Notes under the pieces: generated by a model
What the model saw: the letters and a program-made list of their open reading frames with translations, nothing else
Told to the model about the DNA's origin: nothing
Database searches by the model: none
Virus record (IMG/VR): IMGVR_UViG_3300030012_001092
Span: 1-20,651 of that record
Strand: one strand, 5' to 3'
Source of the DNA: a virus
DNA length: 20,651 nucleotides
Made by a program: the position numbers and the translations under genes
Shown: positions 7,120 to 13,478 of the stretch, in pieces
Layout of the letters: each line of letters opens with the position of its first letter
Numbering within the stretch: position 1 is the stretch's first letter

Positions 7120-9480
7120 CTAAATTGCCCTATTAATTATTCTGTTTATATCGCCCTCTGTTCTGTTAAATTCATTTATTCCACCAACAACAACATTTTT
7201 CATTTCTTCTGGATTGGTTACAGTACCGTGAAAATTAATTGTAACTTCCCCAAATCTAGCTGCACCACCCATTGCTTCAGCTCTTGCCAATCCACGTGCG
7301 GCATTAGCTGTTCTTGATAAATCACGTGCATTTGCTGCAATTAAATCTTCAACTACTTTTGGTGGTTTTTTTCCTGTTGTATCATCTACAAGTTCATCTA
7401 TTGTATCGTCATCAAATGGTGTGTCATCACTATCTGGTGTACCACCACCACCACCAGAAGTGTCAGCACCAAATAAACCACTTAAATTACTCATTGCGTC
7501 TTTTGCTAAATCACGAATATGTTGTAACGTTTGTTCTAATTTGCCGTTGCCTAATTTCGCCAATGCTTCGTTATAACTTTCTTGGGCAGAAGCTAATTCT
7601 AGTAAAACATCAACATTGCTTGTATGTGATTTATTAAGATCATCTTGTTTTTCTTTTACTTTCTCTGTTAAATCTATTTCCCTAAGACGTAATTTTTCTT
7701 TTTCTTCTAATAATCTATTTATTTTTTCTTGGACACGTTCTGCTTCTCTTTGTGCTTCTGATAAGTTTCTTTCTGCTTCTTCTACATTTCTATCAATACC
7801 AACACTTTGATCTCTTAATTCAGACAATCTTTCAACTGCTAAAGCAAGTTCAATAGTTTTAATTTCTGATCCGTCTTGTTCTTCTGATAATCGTTGTACA
7901 GCTTCTTCTTGACGTAATATTGCCAAACGTTCTTCATTAGTTACTTCTTTTGCTTTTATCTTTGCTTTTTCAACATCTTCTTCTGCTTGTTTGATTTTTT
8001 CATTAGCTTTAACAAGTTCATCATTTGCACCAAGTAAATCTTCGTCAATATCTAAAAGTTCTTTATTTGCGTCAATTAATTCTTCTTGTGCTTTTTTAAG
8101 TGCTTTTTCAGCTTCAATTTGTCTTTCTTGAATACTTAGTATTTTTTGTCTAGCCGATCTAAGTTGTTGTAATGCAGGGACAGTTTCTTTCATTAATGCT
8201 TCTGCTTCTTTCCTTGCTACTTCAGTAGCTTCTCTTTTGCTCTCAATCATACTTTCAAGGGTGTCTTGTTCTTTTTCTATTTCTGTTCTTGCGTCTACGT
8301 GTGCAGGTGTATATTGATCTTTGTAAACTCTTGAATAATATTCTGTCATTGCGATACCACGTTGTATTAAATTGTTTTTTAATTTTTCTTTATCTGCTTG
8401 TTCTTTTGTAGCTTTACTTGTTCCGTAAAGACTTGTAGTTACATCTTTATTTGTAAGACCGTATTTTTCTAAAAATGTGTTACCTTGATCTATTGCGTCA
8501 TTGTTATCATTAAATACACCAACGCCAAATTCAATAATAGATACAACAATATCAAATACTTTTGCTAATGCTTTAAATCCGTTTTCTAACATTGGCAGTA
8601 ACACAGGTGCTAATACTTGAAATAAATCAACCACCCTTTGTATAATCGGTGCAAGTTCTTGCATAATTGGTGCAAAACCCTCTGCTAAATCTTCTACTAA
8701 TTCACTTATTATTGGTAGTAATTCAGAAGCAACAGGTAATAATTCTTTACCTAAATTTGCTTGTACTTCTTTTAATTCAGCAGATACTTTACGACTTACG
8801 TTTGCAAAACTCTCTTGTGTTCTATTGAGATCGCCCTGTTGGACTTTTGTTTTTTGCAAAAGTAATTCATACGTTGCTAATGCTTTTTCTTGTTTGGTAA
8901 GTTCTTTTGCACTTGTCTTACCTGTCATTATGAACGCTTGTTGCTGTACGTCAGCTTCAAGTATTGCTATACCAAATGTTTTAAGACTTTCACGTTCACC
9001 TAAAAGTGCTTTTGTAAATGCTTGTAAAACAGGTTCAGCACCACCCTGGACGTTACTAAATGACGCAACATCACCTGCTAAAGTCGCTAGTTTTTGTGAT
9101 AAGTCTGCCGATCCCTCTGCTGTAAAGTTAATACCTTGTAGAACTGCACCAGAAGTAGCAAGTAATTGTTTTAGTTCAAAGTCTGCTAAACCCGCCTTAT
9201 TTGCAAAATCCTCAACAAACTCACCTGCACTTTTAGCTGCTGTGCCAAACGTTTCATCAAAGGCCGCCCCCGCTTCATTAGCGTCAGACGCTACTTGTAC
9301 TGCTTGTACACCTGCGGCGACAGCAGCTGCACCAACAACTGCAAAACCTGTGGCAGCTGCCGATCCAACTCTTGTTACACCTTTTGCAAATTTACCAACT
9401 GCTGTATCTGATCTACGAATAGCTTTTAATAAACTTGTTTCATCACCAAGAAATACATACCGTAATTTTTTATCTGCCAT
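7120..9480 (-). CDS. Tail tape measure protein
   Basis: At 786 aa this is the longest protein in the window, placed right after the chaperone G/GT and gp10-like genes, as expected. Residues 40-65 hold an Ala/Gly/Val-rich hydrophobic segment (AAATGFAVVGAAAVAAG), and residues 245-325 a second hydrophobic region. A long charged coiled coil spans about 400-640. A Gly-rich acidic linker (SGGGGGTPDSDD) lies near 675, followed by a C-terminal head with GEVTINFHGTVTNPEEM. The protein sets tail length and is thought to move with DNA during injection. With the usual 1.5 angstrom per residue the tail would be near 118 nm; this is an estimate. No lytic domain is recognised. Confidence 0.94.
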   Translation of the reverse strand: MADKKLRYVFLGDETSLLKAIRRSDTAVGKFAKGVTRVGSAAATGFAVVGAAAVAAGVQAVQVASDANEAGAAFDETFGTAAKSAGEFVEDFANKAGLADFELKQLLATSGAVLQGINFTAEGSADLSQKLATLAGDVASFSNVQGGAEPVLQAFTKALLGERESLKTFGIAILEADVQQQAFIMTGKTSAKELTKQEKALATYELLLQKTKVQQGDLNRTQESFANVSRKVSAELKEVQANLGKELLPVASELLPIISELVEDLAEGFAPIMQELAPIIQRVVDLFQVLAPVLLPMLENGFKALAKVFDIVVSIIEFGVGVFNDNNDAIDQGNTFLEKYGLTNKDVTTSLYGTSKATKEQADKEKLKNNLIQRGIAMTEYYSRVYKDQYTPAHVDARTEIEKEQDTLESMIESKREATEVARKEAEALMKETVPALQQLRSARQKILSIQERQIEAEKALKKAQEELIDANKELLDIDEDLLGANDELVKANEKIKQAEEDVEKAKIKAKEVTNEERLAILRQEEAVQRLSEEQDGSEIKTIELALAVERLSELRDQSVGIDRNVEEAERNLSEAQREAERVQEKINRLLEEKEKLRLREIDLTEKVKEKQDDLNKSHTSNVDVLLELASAQESYNEALAKLGNGKLEQTLQHIRDLAKDAMSNLSGLFGADTSGGGGGTPDSDDTPFDDDTIDELVDDTTGKKPPKVVEDLIAANARDLSRTANAARGLARAEAMGGAARFGEVTINFHGTVTNPEEMKNVVVGGINEFNRTEGDINRIINRAI

Positions 9481-10136
9481 TATGCTGCCTTTGGTACTCT
9501 TGCTAGACCTGTTGTACCGCTACTAGATATTCGTATTGGTATATCAACAACTTTATTCATTTCTAATGTTTTTTCTATTGCACGATTTACTTTGTTCAAA
9601 TAATCTTTTTGTATCTCTGGTAATGCGTTTTGTATAGTTACACCAACAACATAACCACCTTTTTGCGTATCAAATGCTTTTGCACCTACATATTTTCTAT
9701 AAAGGGGTCTTGCCCCTGGTCTTGAACTTGGTAAACGACCAATAAGGGTTTGTGAAACTGCTCTATTGTTTTTAAGTTTTTTAGATCGTGTTGGAACATT
9801 AATATATTTACGACCAAACTCTAAAGATAATACAGCGTCATTTTTTTGTCCTTGAATTTCAACACTAGCTTGATTTTGTCTTGCTCTGCCTTTTATACCA
9901 CGCACGGCTAAATCCCGCCTATGAACAGGGCGACCTAATACGTTTTGTGTACGCCCTCTTTTTACTGCGTCATTTGCAACTTCTTTAGAAATTTCAATAT
10001 TGACACGTCTAATTGCTTTACCAATTTCTGGTTCAACTTTTTTCCAATTACGTACAAATTCATTAAGACCTGCAACGCCAACTGCACCACTTATAGCAAG
10101 TTGCCGTCCACGTCCTGTTTGTTCAATCGTCGCCAT
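9480..10136 (-). CDS. HK97 gp10-like or minor tail protein
   Basis: This 218-aa protein is basic. The N-terminal part, GLNEFVRNWKKVEPEIGKAIRR followed by VNIEISKEVANDA, resembles HK97 gp10-type head-tail or tail-completion proteins, where a 'GL.el...l.....'-type helix leads into a basic domain. A motif SSRPGARPLYRKY sits near 140, close to the 'R.G..P' seen in some tail completion proteins. It lies between chaperone GT and the tape measure rather than before the tail tube genes, which is unusual for gp10. The GT stop codon overlaps its start region (10123-10136), so it may be translated by reinitiation after GT. Family assignment is tentative. Confidence 0.6.
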   Translation of the reverse strand: MATIEQTGRGRQLAISGAVGVAGLNEFVRNWKKVEPEIGKAIRRVNIEISKEVANDAVKRGRTQNVLGRPVHRRDLAVRGIKGRARQNQASVEIQGQKNDAVLSLEFGRKYINVPTRSKKLKNNRAVSQTLIGRLPSSRPGARPLYRKYVGAKAFDTQKGGYVVGVTIQNALPEIQKDYLNKVNRAIEKTLEMNKVVDIPIRISSSGTTGLARVPKAA

Positions 10137-10511
10137 TTTGTAATGTTAAGACATTAGCGATAGCAGTAATTAATTCTATTGGTGTATCTAAAAGATCGTT
10201 TGGGCTTATACCTGTCCTAGCACTTAATCTTGCAACTAAGTCTAGGATTTCGCTTTTGGGTCATCACCTTTGGTGTATTCTTTAATACCCACGACGTTTT
10301 CTAAAAAGTTATCAAACTCATTAGTTTCGCCTTTACGTTTAGCACCTAGCCAAGCCAAATACGCAGCGTGTTCATAACGTGCTTCATTTGGATCAGCTAA
10401 GACACTAAAACCAACGTCAAATTTTCTTTCAAACTTTATTAGATCAATAGGCCTAATATCAGCTTCAATTTCTTTACCGTCTTGATATTCAATTACATAT
10501 CCGCTTTGCAT
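10123..10511 (-). CDS. Tail assembly chaperone GT, made by -1 frameshift
   Basis: This is the -1 frameshift product of the chaperone gene. The zero frame runs from 10511 to the slippery site CCCAAAA (10254-10260), giving 86 residues ending DDPK. Reading then continues in the -1 frame from 10254 for 43 residues, beginning SEILDLVARLSARTGISP, then NDLLDTPIELITAIANVL, to a TGA at 10123-10125. The total is 129 aa. The T part contains 'TGISPNDLLDTP', a motif of actinophage G-T chaperones. In lambda the equivalent GT binds the tape measure and recruits tube subunits. A strong stem-loop 6 nt past the slip site supports the frameshift; see the separate entry. The stop lies inside the next gene's start. 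Confidence 0.9.
10215..10260 (-). promoter_or_regulatory. Programmed -1 ribosomal frameshift signal
   Basis: Three parts occur in order on the minus strand. A slippery heptamer C CCA AAA (10254-10260) has the X XXY YYZ form in the G frame. A 6-nt spacer GCGAAA (10248-10253) follows. Then comes a stem-loop (10215-10247): TCCTAG-ACTTA pairs with TAAGT-g-CTAGGA, giving 11 base pairs with one bulged nucleotide at 10221 and a 10-nt loop. Spacer length and stem match known -1 frameshift sites. Both the G stop codon and the T reading frame lie within the stem. Confidence 0.9.
10242..10511 (-). CDS. Tail assembly chaperone G, zero-frame product
   Basis: This 89-aa protein starts MQSGYVIEYQDGKEIEADIRPIDLI. 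It is acidic and mostly helical in its C-terminal two thirds, with AAYLAWLGAKRKGE and FDNFLENVVGI. Its position immediately after the tail tube gene and before the tape measure, plus the overlapping -1 frame, identify it as the G-type chaperone that keeps the tape measure soluble. It ends KAKS at a TAG at 10242-10244, which sits inside the frameshift stem. Terminating ribosomes make G, and slipped ribosomes make GT. Confidence 0.88.
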   Translation of the reverse strand: MQSGYVIEYQDGKEIEADIRPIDLIKFERKFDVGFSVLADPNEARYEHAAYLAWLGAKRKGETNEFDNFLENVVGIKEYTKGDDPKAKS

Positions 10512-10527
10512 AAGTAGTTATCCTTTC

Positions 10528-10935
10528 TTATGATGTTGCTCTTGTAATTGTACCAGAAGTAGGAAATGCCACACTCATAGTTGCTAATTCACCCACACCG
10601 TTTGCAACAGGTAAGTGTTGATTTACCAACACATTACCAGAATACGCCGGGTTTGTAGCACTTGTTGATCCTGCGTCTGCTTTAACAATAAATGCAGTCG
10701 TAGTACCTAACAATGGAAACAATGTTGCGTCTACTTCAGAACTTGCAAAATCTTGATGAAACTCTATTGATAGTGTTCCGTCTTTTAAACCACCTGTACG
10801 ACTTTGAAATGTGTCGCCCATGGCGGTTGTTACGATTTCGTCAGCTGTAATATCAAGAGTAACTGAACTAACATGATCTGATAAATCAACGCTGTTTAAA
10901 GTTACACTTGCATTATTTAATACAAATTTCGCCAA
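10528..10935 (-). CDS. Second tail tube paralogue, TTG start
   Basis: This is 135 aa. The N-terminus MAKFVLNNASV, with DLSDHVSSVTLDITADE and SRTGGLKDGTLSIEF, aligns with the larger tube protein at 11214-11939 (MAKFVFNDGKV, DLSSNITSVNLDISADE, SRLGGLKDSTLNM). The start is TTG at 10935, preceded by AAGGA; the paralogue alignment fixes this start. It is a shorter single-domain tube protein. It may be the main tube subunit, a tail completion protein, or a minor tube variant. It lies just upstream of the G/GT chaperone gene, the usual position of the major tail protein, so the roles of the two paralogues are uncertain. Confidence 0.83.
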   Translation of the reverse strand: MAKFVLNNASVTLNSVDLSDHVSSVTLDITADEIVTTAMGDTFQSRTGGLKDGTLSIEFHQDFASSEVDATLFPLLGTTTAFIVKADAGSTSATNPAYSGNVLVNQHLPVANGVGELATMSVAFPTSGTITRATS

Positions 10936-11002
10936 TGTAATACCGTCCTTTCTATCTATATTTTATTAAGAAAGAACCACGCTTAGTTGTGTGTGATATT
11001 AC

Positions 11003-11140
11003 TTAAACAACAATTTCTTCAGACGGTACATCACCGTTCTTTTGTCGTTCAACCAAACAATCAGCACAAGTTTGTATTCTTACGCTTTCATAAACAGGTT
11101 TGGATTTACGACAGTAAAAACAGATAAATTTTAACCACAT
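11003..11140 (-). CDS. 45-aa zinc-ribbon-like small protein
   Basis: An ATG at 11140 opens a 46-codon frame inside the gap between the two tube genes. The product contains ICFYC (Cys7, Cys10) and TCADC (Cys25, Cys28), a CxxC-x14-CxxC spacing compatible with a small zinc ribbon. The remainder is hydrophilic and ends DVPSEEIVV. AGAAAGCGGG lies about 12 nt upstream of the ATG as a possible ribosome site, and a consensus-like promoter sits 40 nt upstream of the ATG. Nucleic acid binding or a protein-interaction role is possible. No larger family is evident, and the function is unknown. Confidence 0.7.
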   Translation of the reverse strand: MWLKFICFYCRKSKPVYESVRIQTCADCLVERQKNGDVPSEEIVV

Positions 11141-11179
11141 ATCTTTTTTTCCCGCTTTCTTTATTTTTACTTTTTTTTA

Positions 11180-11208
11180 ATTATACCACACTTTGGTAAT
11201 TTTTTCAA
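11180..11208 (-). promoter_or_regulatory. Strong sigma70-type promoter with extended -10
   Basis: On the minus strand TTGAAA (11203-11208) is followed after exactly 17 nt by TATAAT (11180-11185), with TGG just before it that fits an extended -10 element. The predicted start of transcription is near 11173, about 33 nt upstream of the 45-aa gene. The element begins 6 nt after the stop of the large tube gene. The spacer holds a short inverted repeat, TACCA/TGGTA. This would boost the downstream tail genes independently of read-through from the head genes. Confidence 0.75.
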
Positions 11209-11213
11209 TTACC

Positions 11214-11939
11214 CTATTCTATGCCGATTGTTGCATGTATGCCGAAAGCAGGGTTTGTACCTGTGATTGTGTAATTCAAACGCCAATACTGATCTGTGAT
11301 TGCACCCGATACACTTTGGAAAGCAGAACCGATTGCTGTTATGCCTGTAAATGTAATACGGTCAGTTGGACTTGTAAAACTTGAATTATCGTCTGATTGT
11401 AATTTAAAAGTAATTGTTGGTGTTGATGTACCACTTACACTATAACAATGGATTGCTGCATAACATTTTTCTGTTGCTGCAACCGCCCCTAATTGTGTTC
11501 CTGTGCTGTTACCAGAAGTTGTTAGCGATCCGTCTAATTGGATCGTACCACGTACAACAACATCACTTGATTGTGATTTAGAAACTGTAAATGGTGTTAT
11601 TTCACCTATTGATCCAAGTATGTTGTAGCTAAATAAAGTTGATTTCATAAAGTAAGCAATGTTACCTACCCCTGCGTCTGGTACTGTTGTAACAACTAAT
11701 TCATTGCCCACAGAAGCACCTAGTAGTGCGTCTGGCTTATTTGCCCCTGCTTCAAAAAATCCGTCCATGTTAAGTGTGCTATCTTTCAATCCGCCAAGCC
11801 TTGAACGAAAGCCACCACTATTTATTGTTGTTGCGTCTAATTCGTCTGCGGATATATCAAGGTTTACACTTGTAATGTTTGAAGATAGATCATATCCACC
11901 TGCAAAAACTTTACCGTCGTTAAATACAAACTTTGCCAT
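11214..11939 (-). CDS. Major tail (tube) protein with extra C-terminal domain
   Basis: This is 241 aa. Residues 1-115 form the tube domain: MAKFVFNDGKV, then DLSSNITSVNLDISADE, SRLGGLKDSTLNM. Residues about 115-241 add a beta-rich domain, including AAIHCYSVSG and a YWRLNYTITG strand. Such C-terminal domains decorate the tube exterior in some siphophages and can help adhesion. It lies upstream of a 135-aa paralogue that lacks the extra domain. As two tube-type genes are present, the larger may be a decorated tube subunit or a minor component. Confidence 0.85.
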   Translation of the reverse strand: MAKFVFNDGKVFAGGYDLSSNITSVNLDISADELDATTINSGGFRSRLGGLKDSTLNMDGFFEAGANKPDALLGASVGNELVVTTVPDAGVGNIAYFMKSTLFSYNILGSIGEITPFTVSKSQSSDVVVRGTIQLDGSLTTSGNSTGTQLGAVAATEKCYAAIHCYSVSGTSTPTITFKLQSDDNSSFTSPTDRITFTGITAIGSAFQSVSGAITDQYWRLNYTITGTNPAFGIHATIGIE

Positions 11940-11942
11940 ATC

Positions 11943-12098
11943 TTACTTTTTACCTTTTTTTGGTTCTTTTTTTTCAGCGATTGGTTCTATGTGTCCTGCT
12001 TTTATAAGTGATTTTGCTTGTTGTTCGTCTTTGACTGTGATTATATCGCCTTTGACTTTTTCCATTACTTTTTTATTTCCGATAATTTTATATTTCAT
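11943..12098 (-). CDS. Lys-rich small conserved protein, 51 aa
   Basis: An ATG at 12098 abuts the stop of the putative tail terminator gene. The protein is 51 aa: MKYKIIGNKKVMEKVKGDI, then ITVKDEQQAKSLIKAGHIEP and a Lys-rich tail. The pattern 'GdiitV.deQA.sLI.aGHiep' is shared by small proteins next to head-tail joining genes in several phages, from memory. The function is unknown; a role in head-tail joining or regulation is possible. Confidence 0.75.
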   Translation of the reverse strand: MKYKIIGNKKVMEKVKGDIITVKDEQQAKSLIKAGHIEPIAEKKEPKKGKK

Positions 12099-12521
12099 CT
12101 AACTTGTACCTTTTGTTATTACTTGGATTTCAATATTAGCCCCGATTGCGTCAATCCCATTTACGGTAACGTCGGCACTTATATTTGATACTGACACAAC
12201 CCTTGCGTCTGTATCAGTTAAACCAAGTGTTCTATTATTAAATATAATCTGTCTTACACTACTACTACCCTGCCCTGTTATAAATGTATGTAATTTGTCT
12301 TGTCCTGTACGGGTATCGGAACGTTGTACTGCAAGTAAACAATCAAACGTGTATTGATCTGTACCACGTTGCATTGCTAAATCAAACTCAATATTCGTAG
12401 GTATTATAAATGCAGCAGGAAAATTTATTGCATAATCTGGTACTGTGTCAAAACATCTAAGACCAGAAATGTTACCTAATGTTGTTTTTAGACCGTCTGT
12501 GATTTCGGATAGTGTCGCCAT
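12099..12521 (-). CDS. Probable tail terminator or head-tail completion protein
   Basis: This 140-aa protein starts MATLSEITDGLKTTLGN, then has RCFDTVPDYAINFPAAFIIP and RGTDQYTFDCLLAVQRSD. The form 'r.fd..P....P.aa.i.P......f..g.d.....v.vq..d...a....l...i...g...i...i' is shared with tail terminator or connector proteins of actinophages. It sits after the head-tail connector and before the tube gene, the right position for a protein joining tail to head or capping the tube. Exact family not proven. Confidence 0.65.
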   Translation of the reverse strand: MATLSEITDGLKTTLGNISGLRCFDTVPDYAINFPAAFIIPTNIEFDLAMQRGTDQYTFDCLLAVQRSDTRTGQDKLHTFITGQGSSSVRQIIFNNRTLGLTDTDARVVSVSNISADVTVNGIDAIGANIEIQVITKGTS

Positions 12522-13154
12522 TTAGACAACCCCTAGAACTGTGCCTTTACGAAATGGTGCGATCAGTCTAGTTATTTCTCTGTTTTGTTGTATGTTTACA
12601 ACTCCAAAATCACCCACCCCGGCAACACCTAAAGGTGCATTACGCATTGCAAATAATTCTGAAGCCAACATAAGTGTTGCTTGTCTAATTGGTTCTGGTA
12701 CGCTTGGAAACCCCCATTTTGCCGTAACTTCGGCACGTGGTCTATTGCTTGAAAAATCTAACGGCCACTCTTGGCTACCACCAGAAAATAATTCAACAAC
12801 ATAAAATGGACTTACTAAAATACCGCCCACTACACCGTTTATAGGTAATAGTTGGAACTCTGTACTAGCTACTGTAACTTCGTATGTGCCGTCATCATCA
12901 TCATCTAATTTAACGACTAAACCTGTATCTGTTGATATATCATCAACTAATAATCTGTAAGGGTGATTTGTAAAAAACTTTCTAGCGGTTGCATTTGTTT
13001 GGGCATAAAATATTCTGCCGCAAAATGCGTCAATTTGCCGACTAGCGGCGTTTACAGCGTCATCAAGTAAGTCATTATCAACACTATCACTTGTAGGTAT
13101 TCCGATAAATGCTTTGAGTTGATTTTGGTTGCAATAGCCATTTGTAATAGCCAT
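12522..13154 (-). CDS. Head-tail connector protein (HK97 gp6-like)
   Basis: This 210-aa protein has the connector pattern: NGYCNQNQLKAFIGI near the start, DAVNAASRQIDAFCGRIFY around residue 32-50, then VPEPIRQATLMLASELFAMRN at about 155, and the closing REITRLIAPFRKGTVLGVV. These features match the HK97 gp6-like head-tail adaptor that sits on the portal dodecamer. Five Asp residues, encoded by repeated GAT/GAC codons, lie near residue 84. Its ATG overlaps the stop of the 22-aa gene (TAATG). Confidence 0.85.
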   Translation of the reverse strand: MAITNGYCNQNQLKAFIGIPTSDSVDNDLLDDAVNAASRQIDAFCGRIFYAQTNATARKFFTNHPYRLLVDDISTDTGLVVKLDDDDDGTYEVTVASTEFQLLPINGVVGGILVSPFYVVELFSGGSQEWPLDFSSNRPRAEVTAKWGFPSVPEPIRQATLMLASELFAMRNAPLGVAGVGDFGVVNIQQNREITRLIAPFRKGTVLGVV

Positions 13155-13222
13155 TACCTACCCCTACGGCCTTTCTTCTTCTTTTTCTTGCCTTTCATAG
13201 GCTTACCGTAATGATAGGGCAT
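13154..13222 (-). CDS. 22-aa highly basic micro-protein
   Basis: The frame opens at ATG 13222, two nucleotides after the TAA of the 59-aa gene, and ends in a TAATG overlap with the connector gene. The product is MPYHYGKPMKGKKKKKKG followed by RRGR, with 13 of 22 residues Lys or Arg. Tiny 'MPY.YGK..KGKKK' proteins occur near capsid genes in marine phages, from memory. It may bind DNA or the capsid interior, or may just couple translation of its neighbours. Tight spacing supports it being translated. Confidence 0.65.
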   Translation of the reverse strand: MPYHYGKPMKGKKKKKKGRRGR

Positions 13223-13224
13223 GA

Positions 13225-13404
13225 TTACTTCTTAGCTACTTTTTTTTCGGCTTTAGGTTTTTTACTTGCTGTTTCAAGTTTTCCACCCATTTTTGCAATT
13301 TCTTTTTTAACTGCTTCAGCACGTTTTTTATCTTTATTAACTTCATAACCTTTTAGTTCTGCTTTTAAACTTTCTATATATTCTTTTTTTTGTTCTTTAT
13401 TCAT
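13225..13404 (-). CDS. 59-aa Lys-rich small protein after the capsid gene
   Basis: An ATG at 13404 follows AAAGGA at close distance. The 59-aa product is charged and helical: MNKEQKKEYIESLKAEL, KGYEVNKDKKRAEAVKKEI, then AKMGGKLETA and a Lys-rich tail. Similar small 'L.aEL.gY....k.RA.av..ElkrlG' proteins lie directly downstream of the major capsid gene in many actinobacterial phages, from memory. Roles suggested for such proteins include capsid assembly or decoration; none is demonstrated here. Confidence 0.75.
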   Translation of the reverse strand: MNKEQKKEYIESLKAELKGYEVNKDKKRAEAVKKEIAKMGGKLETASKKPKAEKKVAKK

Positions 13405-13424
13405 TTCTTTTTCCTTTAATGTGC

Positions 13425-13452
13425 TGTGTGCCTAGCCACAGATAGGCACACA
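13425..13452. other. Perfect 10-bp hairpin downstream of the capsid gene
   Basis: TGTGTGCCTA (13425-13434) pairs with TAGGCACACA (13443-13452) around an 8-nt loop. It lies 21 nt past the capsid stop on the minus strand and upstream of the 59-aa gene. There is no T-run after it on the minus strand, so it is unlikely to be a strong intrinsic terminator. An RNA-stability or partial attenuation element protecting the abundant capsid mRNA is more likely. Confidence 0.6.
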
Positions 13453-13462
13453 TACACAAATA

Positions 13463-13478
13463 TTCTAATAAATTAGAA
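13463..13478. other. Inverted repeat spanning the capsid stop codon
   Basis: TTCTAAT (13463-13469) and ATTAGAA (13472-13478) form a 7-bp inverted repeat with a 2-nt centre that includes the capsid TAA at 13473-13475. With the hairpin at 13425-13452 this makes two adjacent structures in the capsid 3' region. They may slow exonucleases or reduce downstream read-through. The AT-rich stem is weak and its role is inferred. Confidence 0.4.

Noticed and set aside
8825-9526. 233-aa plus-strand ORF opposite the tape measure N-terminus
   Set aside because: It is antisense to a strongly supported tape measure gene and has no recognisable features or ribosome site.
11180-11208. Intrinsic terminator from the ACCA/TGGT inverted repeat in this gap
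   Set aside because: On the minus strand it is followed by an A-run, not a T-run. The same bases form a much better sigma70 promoter in the gene direction.
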